Assembly: GCA_003246455.1 (NCBI GenBank)
Contig: QKAF01000079.1
Coordinates: 1-64,000 of the forward strand
DNA from: Bacteroidota bacterium
Lineage (GTDB): Bacteria; Bacteroidota; Ignavibacteria; SZUA-365
DNA: 64,000 nt
Reading direction: 5' to 3'
In this document: positions 26,985-35,757 of the stretch, piece by piece
Layout: the number at the start of each line of letters is the position of its first letter
Numbering within the stretch: position 1 is the first letter of the stretch
Program-made: the position numbers and the translations under genes
The notes under the pieces: generated by a model
Seen by the model: only the letters and a program-made list of their open reading frames with translations
The model's database searches: none
Told to the model about the DNA's origin: nothing

Positions 26985-29900
26985 ATGGATGGCATGTCGT
27001 ATCAGGTTCTTCTTGTCGAGGATCGCATCGCGGATGCGGAACTGATTCAGGAGGCGTTGCGGCAAAGTGCCGTTTCCTGTTCGGTTACCCATGTCAGGCG
27101 TCTCGCCGACGCGCTGGAGCGGACTCTTCATACCCGGTTCGATGCCGTTTTGCTCAATCTCGCCCTTTCCGACAGCAGGGGGCTCGATACGTATGTCGCG
27201 ATGCGGAGCCACGCGTCCGCCCTGCCCCTGATTCTGATCACGAATGCCGACAGCCACACGGTCACGCTCGAGGCGATGAAAAAAGGGGCGGAGGATTATC
27301 TCCGCATCGAGGAGATCAGCCCGTCGATGCTGGGAAAGGCCCTTCTGTACGCCATTGAGCGAAAAAGGCATGAGCACGACCTCCGTACGCAGAAGGAATT
27401 CTACGAGAACCTGCTTCGGGAGGCGAACGTGTGGGTGGAAGCCCTCGATCGTCAGGGGAATGTGATTCTCTGGAATAAAGGAGCGGAAAAAATATCCGGG
27501 TACGCCTCGGAGACGATGCTTTCCGGAGGTAGCCGATGGGAATTGCTGTATCCGGACGAGAACAGGCGCCGCGAGATGGTCGAAAAGTACGCAGCCCTAC
27601 TCGAGAACGAGCGCGGCGTTCGCGATGTGGAATCCGAAATCCGCACCGCCTCGGGCGAAACCCGGCTGATCTCCTGGAATTCCAATATCATCCGGGGGAA
27701 CGCCAGCGAGGTCATGGGCTGCATGCTCGTCGGAAGCGACATCACCGATCAGCGCAGCGCCAGCGAGGGCATTCTCAGGAGCGAACAGCGATTTCGCGTC
27801 CTTTCGGAACTGACGTCGGATTACGTGTATTCCGCCACAATCGACGAAAACGGGGGGTACGTCACCCAGTGGGTCGAAGGCGCGTTCGAACGTATCACCG
27901 GGGTGCATCCGGACGAAATCCTCGGGCGGGCGAATGCGTGGTTCGAGTATATCCATCCGGGGGATCTCCCGTCCGATGCGGAGTTCGCGGCAGCGCTGCA
28001 GCGGACACCCGCCGTTTTCGAATACCGGGTGCGGCGCAGAGACGGATCCTACTGCTGGCTGCGTGACAGCATTCATCCCACATTCGATGGGGAATCGGGG
28101 GGGCTCGTCGGAATTCTCGGTGCCGTGACAGACATTTCCGAGGAAAAGCAGGCGCGTGAGTCGGAACGGCTGGCGAAACGAACGCTGGATGCGCTGATCA
28201 ATTCCTCGCAGGACTACGCCTTCCTTCTTTCCTCTGACGGGACGCTGCTCTCGGTGGGATCGGCCATCGCGGAATTTTTCGGTATGCGATCGGAGGAGAT
28301 GACCGGAAAGAAGCTCTTCGACTTCATCCCGGACGACTATCCCGAAGAGCGGCGTCATCGGCTGCATCAGCTCTGCCAGGCCCGCGAAGTCTACGAGTAC
28401 ACGACTACGTTCCGTGATCACTACATACGGGTGCGCGGAACCCCGGTGTTCGATGAGCACGGCGGTCTGCTGATGGTCATCGTTTTCAGCCGCGACGTGA
28501 CGGATGAGGTCCGCGCCCAGGAAACCCTCCGCCGTGAGGAAGAAAAGCTCCGCGGAATCATCGAAAATTCCACGGACGGCATTCTGCTGATGGACGCCGC
28601 CGGCAGCATCATAGAATGGAATCCCTCGATGGAGCGCATTACGGGCATTCCGAAGGCCGAAGCGCTTCGTCTCGCCCGCTGGGAGGTCGACTCCCGCCTG
28701 CTGTCGAGCGATGAAGCAGGGTACGCGGCACTTGTCGCCCGCATGAAGGAAGAGACGCTCGCGTATCTCGCGTCGGGGAACACGGACTGGCTCGATAAAA
28801 TCGTGCATCGCTGGATTCAGCGACCGGACGCCGAACGGCGATTCATCGAAATGGTGAGCTTCCCGGTTCGCTCTTCTTTCGGCATGCTGACCGGTTCCAT
28901 CATGCGCGACATCACGGAAATCAAAATCGCCGAACAGGATGTCGAGGAGCAGAACCGTCGTCTGCACGCGCTCATCCATGCCATCCCGGACATGGTGTAT
29001 TTCAAGGACCTGGAACTCCGGAATATTCTCGCGAACCAGGCCTACGCCGATTTCGCAGGACGGTCCATCGACGAACTCGCCGGCCTGACGGAAGAGGAGT
29101 ACCTGCCCCCGGATCTGGCCCGGCAGAGCAGCGAAAGCGACCGCGAGGTCGTGACCCGCGGCGTGACCCTGCGGCGGGAGGAATTGATCAGCGATCCGGA
29201 CAGCGCCGGAGGGCGGTGGTACGAGACGGTGAAGACGCCCCTGCTCGGCGCCGAAGGGAAAATCATCGGGCTGATCGGCGTGAGCCGCGACATCACCGAG
29301 CGGAAGACGGCGGAACTCAAGCTTTCCGCACAGAACGCAGAATTACGGGAGCGCAATGAAGAACTCGACACCTTCACGCACAGCGTCGCGCATGATCTGA
29401 AAAATCCGCTGAGCCTCATTCTCGGGTACGCCGACATGGTGCAGTTCGAACGGGGCGCGTTTACCGCGAAGGAACTCCACGATTATATGGGCAGCATACT
29501 CTTCAACGGCCGGAAGATGATCGCCATCATCAATTCCCTGCTGCTTCTCGCCAGCGTTCGTGAAGAGGAAGTCGTATTCGAGCCGATCGAAATGCGCCAG
29601 ATCGTGGGCGACGCCCTGCGCCGGCTTCAGAAGCAGATCACGGACAATGACGTCGCGATTACGCTTCCGAACCGCTGGTTCGCCGCACTGGGATACGCGC
29701 CGTGGATCGAGGAAGTGTGGGTCAACTACATCGGCAATGCCATCAAGCACGGCGGAAAAGGCCGGAAGATCGCTATCGGCGCTGAGAGAATTCCTGGCGG
29801 GCTGCTGCGCTATTCGGTGACCGACGACGGACCGGGCATTCCGGCGAACAGGATGGACGAACTCTTTCTGCCGTTTACCCGGCTCGCACAGGCGAAGATC

Positions 29901-30035
29901 GAAGGGCATGGGCTCGGCCTGTCCATCGTCAAGCGCATCATCGAGAAAACCGGGGGAGAAGTGGATGTTATCTCGGAAGAAGGCAGGGGGAGCACCTTCC
30001 GCTTTACAATTCCCGAAGCTTCAGCAGGCAGGTGA
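26985..30035 (+). CDS. pseudo-receiver / five-PAS histidine kinase
   Basis: A 1016-residue soluble kinase. A receiver-like domain (about 5-122) is followed by five PAS domains (about 135-250, 265-390, 395-510, 520-645, 655-775). HisKA has H803 in VAHDLKNPLSLILGY. The HATPase domain has NAIKHG, DDGPGI and GHGLGLSIVK. The receiver keeps the acidic pair (VED, 11-13) and T87, but its phospho-acceptor position is Asn58 (LLNLALSDS, where the related kinase at 44051 has LLDLNLPDS). The conserved Lys is also lost (DYLRIE for DYLIKG). It is therefore probably a non-phosphorylatable protein-interaction module. Start 26985 or 26994 is uncertain, as neither has a clear ribosome site. The 3' end overlaps the convergent DUF309 gene by 32 bp. 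Confidence 0.9.
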   Translation: MDGMSYQVLLVEDRIADAELIQEALRQSAVSCSVTHVRRLADALERTLHTRFDAVLLNLALSDSRGLDTYVAMRSHASALPLILITNADSHTVTLEAMKKGAEDYLRIEEISPSMLGKALLYAIERKRHEHDLRTQKEFYENLLREANVWVEALDRQGNVILWNKGAEKISGYASETMLSGGSRWELLYPDENRRREMVEKYAALLENERGVRDVESEIRTASGETRLISWNSNIIRGNASEVMGCMLVGSDITDQRSASEGILRSEQRFRVLSELTSDYVYSATIDENGGYVTQWVEGAFERITGVHPDEILGRANAWFEYIHPGDLPSDAEFAAALQRTPAVFEYRVRRRDGSYCWLRDSIHPTFDGESGGLVGILGAVTDISEEKQARESERLAKRTLDALINSSQDYAFLLSSDGTLLSVGSAIAEFFGMRSEEMTGKKLFDFIPDDYPEERRHRLHQLCQAREVYEYTTTFRDHYIRVRGTPVFDEHGGLLMVIVFSRDVTDEVRAQETLRREEEKLRGIIENSTDGILLMDAAGSIIEWNPSMERITGIPKAEALRLARWEVDSRLLSSDEAGYAALVARMKEETLAYLASGNTDWLDKIVHRWIQRPDAERRFIEMVSFPVRSSFGMLTGSIMRDITEIKIAEQDVEEQNRRLHALIHAIPDMVYFKDLELRNILANQAYADFAGRSIDELAGLTEEEYLPPDLARQSSESDREVVTRGVTLRREELISDPDSAGGRWYETVKTPLLGAEGKIIGLIGVSRDITERKTAELKLSAQNAELRERNEELDTFTHSVAHDLKNPLSLILGYADMVQFERGAFTAKELHDYMGSILFNGRKMIAIINSLLLLASVREEEVVFEPIEMRQIVGDALRRLQKQITDNDVAITLPNRWFAALGYAPWIEEVWVNYIGNAIKHGGKGRKIAIGAERIPGGLLRYSVTDDGPGIPANRMDELFLPFTRLAQAKIEGHGLGLSIVKRIIEKTGGEVDVISEEGRGSTFRFTIPEASAGR

Positions 30036-30414
30036 AATTCTTGTCGAAGTGCGCGAGCTGATGCTCCGCGAATATGCGCAGTCCCACCGTATCCATCCCG
30101 AGAAACAGTCCCGGCATCACCGCGAATTTTCCGCTCGCCTTGGCGAACTGGCTTCGCGCGCCCTTGTACCTGCCGCTGCGTTTCAGGTGCAGGCCGGAGG
30201 CGAGCTGTATCAGCGCGCGGAAGAAGATTTCCGCATCGTCCGCCGGATCGTCTCCCATCGGAAGCCAGGCGGCCTCCCAGGCTTCATGCGCATGCCAGTA
30301 CTTTCCATGATTGAACAGCGCGACCCCCGTGAGGAAGTGATCGCGCTGTCCGGCATCCAGGGGAGGCTCCTGCAGCGAAGCGATTTCATCTATGGAGCGC
30401 TTGCGCGGAGGCAT
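30004..30414 (-). CDS. DUF309 domain protein
   Basis: A 136-residue protein of the DUF309 family. The defining motif is the helix pair with FNHGKYWHAHEAWEAAW (about 34-50), followed by FFRALIQLASGLHLKRSG. Family structures are helical bundles resembling a one-domain TPR; function is unknown. It is the last gene of a possible minus-strand group, 5 bp after the small membrane protein gene. Its end overlaps the multi-PAS kinase on the other strand. Confidence 0.85.
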   Translation of the reverse strand: MPPRKRSIDEIASLQEPPLDAGQRDHFLTGVALFNHGKYWHAHEAWEAAWLPMGDDPADDAEIFFRALIQLASGLHLKRSGRYKGARSQFAKASGKFAVMPGLFLGMDTVGLRIFAEHQLAHFDKNFTCLLKLREL

Positions 30415-30419
30415 GGCGC

Positions 30420-30809
30420 TTACCTGCCCGGTTCCGCGGGAATGCTGCGCTGACGTCGCGCGTCGATAAAGGACTTGACCGCGAGAATCACGAAGCCGAG
30501 TGTGAGAACGGCCATGATGCTCTGCATGACCGCGGCAAGCGGGCGGGTGACGTCGTGGCCTCCCAGCAGGTCGACAAGAGTGGAGAGGCCGCGAACCGAT
30601 CCGGCGAAGCCGATCAAAGCGAGGGCGGCGATGCCGTGCATCATGTGCTTGCGAAGTTTTTCCTTTCGAGCGAGAAAGCCGAGAATGAGGATCGGGATGC
30701 CGAAAAAGGTCGGGATCAGCGCGGTGATGCTTTCCCCGGCGGAGGCTGCATAGCCGAGCACGCCAAGGAGACTGAGGAGAACACCAAGACCGAGGGAAAG
30801 TGATACCAT
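30420..30809 (-). CDS. small four-helix membrane protein of unknown function
   Basis: A 129-residue hydrophobic protein with four helices (about 3-22, 26-44, 57-76 and 90-112) and a short basic tail (FIDARRQRS). I do not recognise a family. ATG 30809 has CGGAG about 7 nt upstream. It sits 5 bp ahead of the DUF309 gene, so the two are likely co-transcribed, separate from the beta-lactamase operon 126 bp upstream. The cytoplasmic positively charged loop (RKEKLRKHMMHG) orients it with both termini inside or outside ambiguously. Confidence 0.65.
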   Translation of the reverse strand: MVSLSLGLGVLLSLLGVLGYAASAGESITALIPTFFGIPILILGFLARKEKLRKHMMHGIAALALIGFAGSVRGLSTLVDLLGGHDVTRPLAAVMQSIMAVLTLGFVILAVKSFIDARRQRSIPAEPGR

Positions 30810-30935
30810 TCTATACTCCGGGAGAATGCGTTTGCAAAATGATCTGTCAGCAGAACAGGCAAAACGCCGTCAAGGGTTCCGCACGCATCCGGATGATGCC
30901 TTCGGCGGAGCCCGGAGTGACATGAATGGAGGGGG

Positions 30936-31718
30936 TTACATCAGGCCCTGGTCACGCAGAAGAACACGGAGAAGGGTATGCCGCTTTTTCACGAAACCGT
31001 ACAGATCGTCGGTTTCCGGCATCTGCACGTTCATGACGTATATGTACACATGCCCGCCGCGCTCGAGATATCCGACGAGCCATCCGATGATGTCGTCGCT
31101 GCGCAGCGCCGTTCCGGTTTTTCCCCGCAGCGTGTATTCATCGGTACGTTCGAGCACCATCAGCTCCTTCACCGTCCGCTGAGCCTCTCTCGGGAAGGGG
31201 AGTTCCTCCCTCCAGAGGCGCCGGAGGAAGGTCAATTGCTCTTCCGAAGAAATACGCAGCGCACCGTCGAGCCAGAAGCGGTCGATGCCGCCGTGGATAT
31301 CCATATTGCCGTAGCCCGCTGCCGCGACGGCCTCCTTCATGCGTGTTTCCCCGATACGCCGGGCGAGTTCCTGGTAAAACCACACGCAGGAGCGCTGGAA
31401 CGCGTCACGCATGCACTGATCCTGGTTCCATGATTCGATGGCGTGCTTCGTCCCGTCCCATTTCAAGGTGTCATCGAGTCCGCTGACCGCACCGGTTTCG
31501 AGCGCAATCATCGAATTGAGGATCTTGAAGGTGGAAGCGGGAATGTAGCGCTGGGCGCAGCGGTCGGGATTGATGCGATAGCAGCTGTCGCTTTCGAGTT
31601 CACACAGCAGAAACGACCCGGTAAGTCCGGCTTCCCGGAAGTGGCGTTCGGGATCGCCGCCTCCATGCAGGGGAAGGAGAAGTGCGGTGAGGAAGATGAC
31701 AGGAAGAGTGAAAAGCAT
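30936..31718 (-). CDS. class D beta-lactamase-like serine hydrolase
   Basis: A 260-residue exported protein with all class D signatures. The signal peptide is about 1-18. The serine nucleophile and carbamylated lysine are S62-x-x-K65 in PASTFKILNS. The S-x-V element is S110-C-V112 in RSCVWFY, a DRFWLDGAL loop carries a Trp near 149, and KTGT starts at K200. The length matches OXA enzymes. It may hydrolyse penicillins or carbapenems, or act on peptidoglycan-like substrates; sequence alone does not decide. It starts 6 bp after the dipeptidase stop and is the third gene of an operon with two D-residue enzymes, an unusual context. I see no mobile element, so it looks chromosomal and intrinsic. 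Confidence 0.9.
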   Translation of the reverse strand: MLFTLPVIFLTALLLPLHGGGDPERHFREAGLTGSFLLCELESDSCYRINPDRCAQRYIPASTFKILNSMIALETGAVSGLDDTLKWDGTKHAIESWNQDQCMRDAFQRSCVWFYQELARRIGETRMKEAVAAAGYGNMDIHGGIDRFWLDGALRISSEEQLTFLRRLWREELPFPREAQRTVKELMVLERTDEYTLRGKTGTALRSDDIIGWLVGYLERGGHVYIYVMNVQMPETDDLYGFVKKRHTLLRVLLRDQGLM

Positions 31719-31724
31719 GACGGC

Positions 31725-32771
31725 TCAGGCGCTGGTGGAGAGGACGGTGGAATAGAGGCGGAGGATATTCCCTCCGATGATGCCGATGAGTTCCTCGTCG
31801 GTAAAACCCCGGTCGGCAAGCGCCTGAATGAAAACCGGCAGCGTCCGCACGGTTTCGGCACCCGGGATGAAGGCCATCAGGTCCGCGGGAAGCCGGTCGC
31901 GCTCGAGCCACCGCTCCATGGCGTCCATGTAATAGTCGGCGTAGTCGGGTCCCAGCGCGAGCGCCTGCGGGCCTGCCAGCGAGGCGATGTGCACGGCGTG
32001 GTCGGCGAGGCGATCGGCCGTGGCTTTTCCCCGGTCGGCATCGATGAACATGGCGAGGAAATTCAGACCGATCACGCCATCGCGCCGGCCGACTTCACGA
32101 ATCTGCTCGTCGGTCAGGTTCCGCCTGTGGTCGCAGAGAGCGCGCGCATTACTGTGCGAGACGACCGGGGGGAGCGTGTAATGGTCCACCGCATCCCAGA
32201 ACGACGGATCCGAGAGATGGACGAGGTCGAGCACCATGTGAAGGGACTCCATTTCGCGAACCACGGCGCGGCCGAACTTGCTGAGTCCGCCCGGAAGCGG
32301 TTCGCCGCAGCCGTCCGCAGCCAGGTTGCGCTCGTTGTGCGTCAGTATCACGGATCGCACGTCCGCGGCATACAGCAGGCGCAGGGCCGCGAGATCCTCG
32401 ACACCGCGGATTCCCTCGAGCGCCAGCATGAAATGCGTACCGCTGCGCCGGGCAGCTTCCGCGATGTCCGCCGCGCTCCGCACGAGATGGAACTCTTCAT
32501 GCGCGTCGATCTGGCGTCGCGTCGCGTCGATGATGCCGCGCATGAGACGGTGGTCCCAGAGCTTGAGGGTGTCGATATCGAAATCGCCGGCGACGGTCAG
32601 CACTTCCATGCTCACCATGCCCTCGCGCAGCGCCGGGAGGTGCTCTCGCGCCAGCGCATCGGCGGCACCGTCCTGCTCGCGCCGGTACAGCTCGACGGCG
32701 TAGTCGGAATGCGCGTCGACGACCGGGTGTGCCGACATCAGGGTGCGGATGCGTTCGGAGACCGTATTCAT
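31725..32771 (-). CDS. membrane dipeptidase (peptidase M19 / renal dipeptidase family)
   Basis: A 348-residue zinc dipeptidase. Metal ligands are visible as H21-x-D23 (VDAHSDY), E119 (LALEGI), H184 (DLVHLSD) and H205 (VSHSNARAL). There is no signal peptide, so it is probably cytoplasmic. M19 enzymes cleave dipeptides and tolerate a C-terminal D-residue; the mammalian member also opens carbapenem beta-lactams (family knowledge). ATG 32771 has AGGAGGA about 10 nt upstream and overlaps the stop of the preceding gene as ATGA, which settles the start despite an open frame to 33053. It sits between a D-amino-acid enzyme and a class D beta-lactamase, pointing to D-amino-acid peptide or beta-lactam turnover. 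Confidence 0.93.
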   Translation of the reverse strand: MNTVSERIRTLMSAHPVVDAHSDYAVELYRREQDGAADALAREHLPALREGMVSMEVLTVAGDFDIDTLKLWDHRLMRGIIDATRRQIDAHEEFHLVRSAADIAEAARRSGTHFMLALEGIRGVEDLAALRLLYAADVRSVILTHNERNLAADGCGEPLPGGLSKFGRAVVREMESLHMVLDLVHLSDPSFWDAVDHYTLPPVVSHSNARALCDHRRNLTDEQIREVGRRDGVIGLNFLAMFIDADRGKATADRLADHAVHIASLAGPQALALGPDYADYYMDAMERWLERDRLPADLMAFIPGAETVRTLPVFIQALADRGFTDEELIGIIGGNILRLYSTVLSTSA

Positions 32772-33955
32772 GAAGGGGATTCCTCCTGCCTGGGTGTATG
32801 GTCCGCGGGTGCGGACGGAGTGGACCGGGATGGTGCCGGTGATGCCGCCGGCGCGCCTGCGTAATGATCGGCGACGGTTCCGTCGAGCAGACGGTATCCC
32901 TTCATGCATTCCGCCGTCAGGCAGGAATGCACGGGCAAAATGCCGAGAAGGTCGCCTTCGCTCAGGGCCGAGCGGTCTTCCGCCGCAAGCTGTACGATGC
33001 CGTGTTCCTGCGAAAGCCGGACGACGGATGCACCGGTGAGCGGCCGGGCCCATCCCCCGGCGCTGAGCGGGACGGGCAGCCCGAAGTTCTGCGCGCCGCG
33101 GGCATCGACGAGCTGCTCTCGCGAGAGGTGCACGGCGCCCCCGTACAGCACGAGTTCGCTGCGCTCATCGTGGAACGCGACGACCGGGCAGGCGAGCGCG
33201 ACGGCGATGTCTTCCACGCGGCAGACCCCGCGGCGCAGCTGCATGACATCGAAGAAAACAAAGTTTCCGGGGCGAATCTCATCGATCCCGGAGAAGTCGT
33301 CAGCCAGCGTACAGCCGGGTGTGTCGCCGACCGAAATCTGGATACGCGGGTGATCGTCACGGAGGGAGTCCGCGGCCGCGAGCATCCGTCTGCGCGTACG
33401 CGTGAAGCGCTGGACCACGTCCGCCGCATCCGCCGCCTGGTACGTGTCGCCGCCGTGCGTGAGCAAGCCGCGGAGGCGAAGCCCCGGCGCATCCGCGATC
33501 ACGCGCGCGAGCGCACCCAGCCGGTCTGCGTCGTCGAAAGAGATGCCGCTGCGTCCGTACCCGGTATCGATTTTTATCCACACATCGACCGGCGCGTGGA
33601 GCAGGACGCTGAGCCGTTCGGCTGCCGCCGCGGATTCCACGAGGACTCCGAGGCGTATGCGTGCCGCAAGCGCGTCGATCTCCTCCGCTTCGCGCAGGTT
33701 CACCGGGAAAGCCACGGTGATATCGTCCCAGCCGTCGTCGGCGAAGTACCGCGCCATGCCCACGGAGGAGACGGTGATCGCGGTGACGCCGGCGTCCCGG
33801 AACCACGATCCGATGCGCCGCGACTGATGCGTTTTGAAGTGCGGCCGGAATACGAGCCCGTGCGACGCGGCCTTTTCCTGCATGCGCGTGATATTTCTCC
33901 TGCAGATCGCAGCGTCGAGCAGAAGCGTCGGGGTGCGGACATCCGGCAGCAGCAT
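32768..33955 (-). CDS. PLP/metal D-amino acid lyase (D-serine dehydratase / D-threonine aldolase family)
   Basis: A 395-residue fold-type III PLP enzyme. The alanine-racemase-like N-terminal barrel has Schiff-base lysine K41 in RPHFKTHQS. The C-terminal domain carries the H-x-C metal-binding pair H343/C345 in PVHSCLTAE, diagnostic of the DSD1-type D-serine dehydratase and D-threonine aldolase group. Reaction options are D-serine to pyruvate plus ammonia, or D-threonine cleavage to glycine plus acetaldehyde. The tail (about 365-395) is Pro/Ser-rich and probably disordered. ATG 33955 has GGAG 8 nt upstream. A long upstream extension of the frame (to 35839) is antisense to MscS and Nudix and is ignored. 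It is first in a three-gene operon. Confidence 0.9.
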   Translation of the reverse strand: MLLPDVRTPTLLLDAAICRRNITRMQEKAASHGLVFRPHFKTHQSRRIGSWFRDAGVTAITVSSVGMARYFADDGWDDITVAFPVNLREAEEIDALAARIRLGVLVESAAAAERLSVLLHAPVDVWIKIDTGYGRSGISFDDADRLGALARVIADAPGLRLRGLLTHGGDTYQAADAADVVQRFTRTRRRMLAAADSLRDDHPRIQISVGDTPGCTLADDFSGIDEIRPGNFVFFDVMQLRRGVCRVEDIAVALACPVVAFHDERSELVLYGGAVHLSREQLVDARGAQNFGLPVPLSAGGWARPLTGASVVRLSQEHGIVQLAAEDRSALSEGDLLGILPVHSCLTAECMKGYRLLDGTVADHYAGAPAASPAPSRSTPSAPADHTPRQEESPS

Positions 33956-33982
33956 GTCAGGTGCTCCGTTTTTTTCTATATT
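33954..33982 (+). promoter_or_regulatory. possible promoter for mscS-like gene
   Basis: ATGTCA (33954-33959), a 17-bp spacer and TATATT (33977-33982), 31 nt before the start codon at 34013. It overlaps the start of the divergent lyase gene, so expression of the two could interfere. Confidence 0.3.
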
Positions 33983-34012
33983 GAGTGAAACGCAAACAGG
34001 CAGTGATCGCTC

Positions 34013-35140
34013 ATGAATATTCTCGAGTTCATCCTCGGTGAGACGCGGCTTTCGATACTCCTTTCCACGGTTCTGATCGTCGTGCTGGGATACGCGGGGG
34101 GACGTATTCTCAAACTGGTTCTGCGGCTGTTCAGCGACAAGATAACAAAAAAAACACGTTCGGCTCTCGACGACCTGATCGTGAGCACGCTCGCGCAGTA
34201 CGCCACCGCAATGGTCACGATATTCGTGGCCTACTGGTCTATGAAATGGTCCGCCGGAGCGCTCGACGATACCATTCCGCTTCTCACGAAAGGTCTTCAT
34301 ATCGTCACGGAAGCGCTGTACGTGGTCACGGTGCTCTACGCCAGCTACTTCGTCACCCGACTTATCGATGCCACGGTCCGCTGGTACCTGCACGAGGTCG
34401 CGACGCGAACGCAGACGCATCTCGACGACGAACTGGCGCCGCTGGCGAATCGCGTGCTCAAGATCCTGATCTACCTCGTGGGAGTGGTGATCATCCTTGA
34501 TCATTTTCACCAGAATATCAGCACGCTCGTCGTTTCCCTCGGTGTCGGCTCGCTCGCGATCGCGCTTGCGGCGCAGGAGACGCTGGCCAACATGATCGCG
34601 GGATTCGTGCTGATGATCGACAGGCCGTTTCGCATCGGCGATCGCATACGTCTGCCCGACGGCACCATCGGACTGGTGCGCGAAATCGGGATCCGGTCGA
34701 CGAAGGTCATCGACGACTACCAGGTCATGGTCATCACCCCCAATGCCGAGATCGTCAAAAGCCAGATCAAGAATTTCTCCTACCCGAACGACATCGTGCG
34801 CTTCGAGGTCGCGTTCGGGGTGGCATACGGGACGGATCTGAAGGCGATGCGGCGGATTGTGCTCGAACGCATCAACCGTGACGCGGATATCGTCGAGCCT
34901 GAGACCTCGGAGGTCCGTATCACGGAAATGGCGGATTCCTCCATGAACGCCGTCCTGCTCTGCAAAATCCGTAATCCGAACAACATTCCCCGGAGAAAGA
35001 GCGATCTTCTGCTGACCATATACGACACCCTCTACGAAAACAACATCGAAATCCCGTTTCCCCAGCGTGTCCTCCATCTCGCCCCGGAAACCCGGGAGGC
35101 GTTCGCGGCATCGTCCGACACGAAGGGGAGCGGAGACTAG
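34013..35140 (+). CDS. MscS-family mechanosensitive channel
   Basis: A 375-residue membrane protein. Helices at about 12-36, 58-78 and 98-120 are followed by a fourth near 145-165. The pore helix and beta domain form the MscS domain (about 170-340), with the characteristic GVGSLAIALAAQETLANMIAG and RPFRIGDRIRLPDGTIG. These channels open on membrane tension to release solutes during hypo-osmotic shock, or act as slow leak channels. The C-terminal 30 residues are polar. It is 6 bp ahead of the Nudix gene, so they are likely an operon with the following peroxidase and AbgT genes. Confidence 0.92.
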   Translation: MNILEFILGETRLSILLSTVLIVVLGYAGGRILKLVLRLFSDKITKKTRSALDDLIVSTLAQYATAMVTIFVAYWSMKWSAGALDDTIPLLTKGLHIVTEALYVVTVLYASYFVTRLIDATVRWYLHEVATRTQTHLDDELAPLANRVLKILIYLVGVVIILDHFHQNISTLVVSLGVGSLAIALAAQETLANMIAGFVLMIDRPFRIGDRIRLPDGTIGLVREIGIRSTKVIDDYQVMVITPNAEIVKSQIKNFSYPNDIVRFEVAFGVAYGTDLKAMRRIVLERINRDADIVEPETSEVRITEMADSSMNAVLLCKIRNPNNIPRRKSDLLLTIYDTLYENNIEIPFPQRVLHLAPETREAFAASSDTKGSGD

Positions 35141-35146
35141 CGCGGC

Positions 35147-35740
35147 ATGAAAAATCCCTACGAAATCACGCGGCATGAAATCATCTTCGAAGGACGTGTG
35201 TTTACCATTATTCGAGACGAGGTGCGGCACGAAAGCGGCTACGCCTCGGTGCGCGAAGTGGTCGAACATCACGGCGGCGCGGTCATCGCCGCACTGCACG
35301 ATAACGGCGACGTCCTGCTCATCCGCCAGTTCCGCTATCCCGTGGCGGATGCCATCCTCGAGCTGCCCGCCGGCAAGCTCGGTCCGGGCGAGGATCCCCT
35401 CGACTGCGCACGCCGCGAGCTGCGCGAGGAAACCGGCTGCAGCGCCGATCGCTGGGAAAAACTGACCGCGATGCTCACCACGCCGGGATTCTGCAGCGAG
35501 GTGCTGCACATCTACCTTGCCCGGGGACTGCACAACGGCGTGCAGGCGCTGGAAGAGGGCGAGGAAAGCATCGAGGTGCTTCGCGTGCCCCTGTCCGAAG
35601 CGCTCGCGATGTGCTCCGACGGACGCATTCGCGACGGCAAGACCATCACCGGTCTCGCGCTCACGGCCCTGCGTCTCGAGTCCCTCTCCGCCCGCGGCGG
35701 ACACGAATCCGGCGGCGGACACGAACAGAACGATCATTAA
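35147..35740 (+). CDS. Nudix hydrolase, ADP-ribose pyrophosphatase-like
   Basis: A 197-residue Nudix protein. The complete Nudix box G-x5-E-x7-R-E-L-x-E-E-x-G runs from G76 to G97 (GKLGPGEDPLDCARRELREETG). The upstream VLLIRQFRYPVADAILELPAG is the usual ADP-ribose pyrophosphatase sequence. Such enzymes split ADP-ribose to AMP and ribose-5-phosphate using Mg2+. The product of sirtuin and NAD turnover is a chemically related substrate, but no direct link is shown. The C-terminal 20 residues are Gly/His-rich (GGHESGGGHEQNDH). Its start is 6 bp beyond the channel gene stop. Confidence 0.9.
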   Translation: MKNPYEITRHEIIFEGRVFTIIRDEVRHESGYASVREVVEHHGGAVIAALHDNGDVLLIRQFRYPVADAILELPAGKLGPGEDPLDCARRELREETGCSADRWEKLTAMLTTPGFCSEVLHIYLARGLHNGVQALEEGEESIEVLRVPLSEALAMCSDGRIRDGKTITGLALTALRLESLSARGGHESGGGHEQNDH

Positions 35741-35757
35741 CAGAGGTATCGACATAC

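Noticed and set aside
30936-31718. mobile resistance cassette for the class D beta-lactamase
   Set aside because: No integrase, attC site, insertion sequence or change in base composition is visible; the gene is in an operon with housekeeping-type enzymes.
31443-32864. 473-codon open frame on the plus strand
   Set aside because: It is antisense to the dipeptidase and part of the beta-lactamase; no domain is seen.
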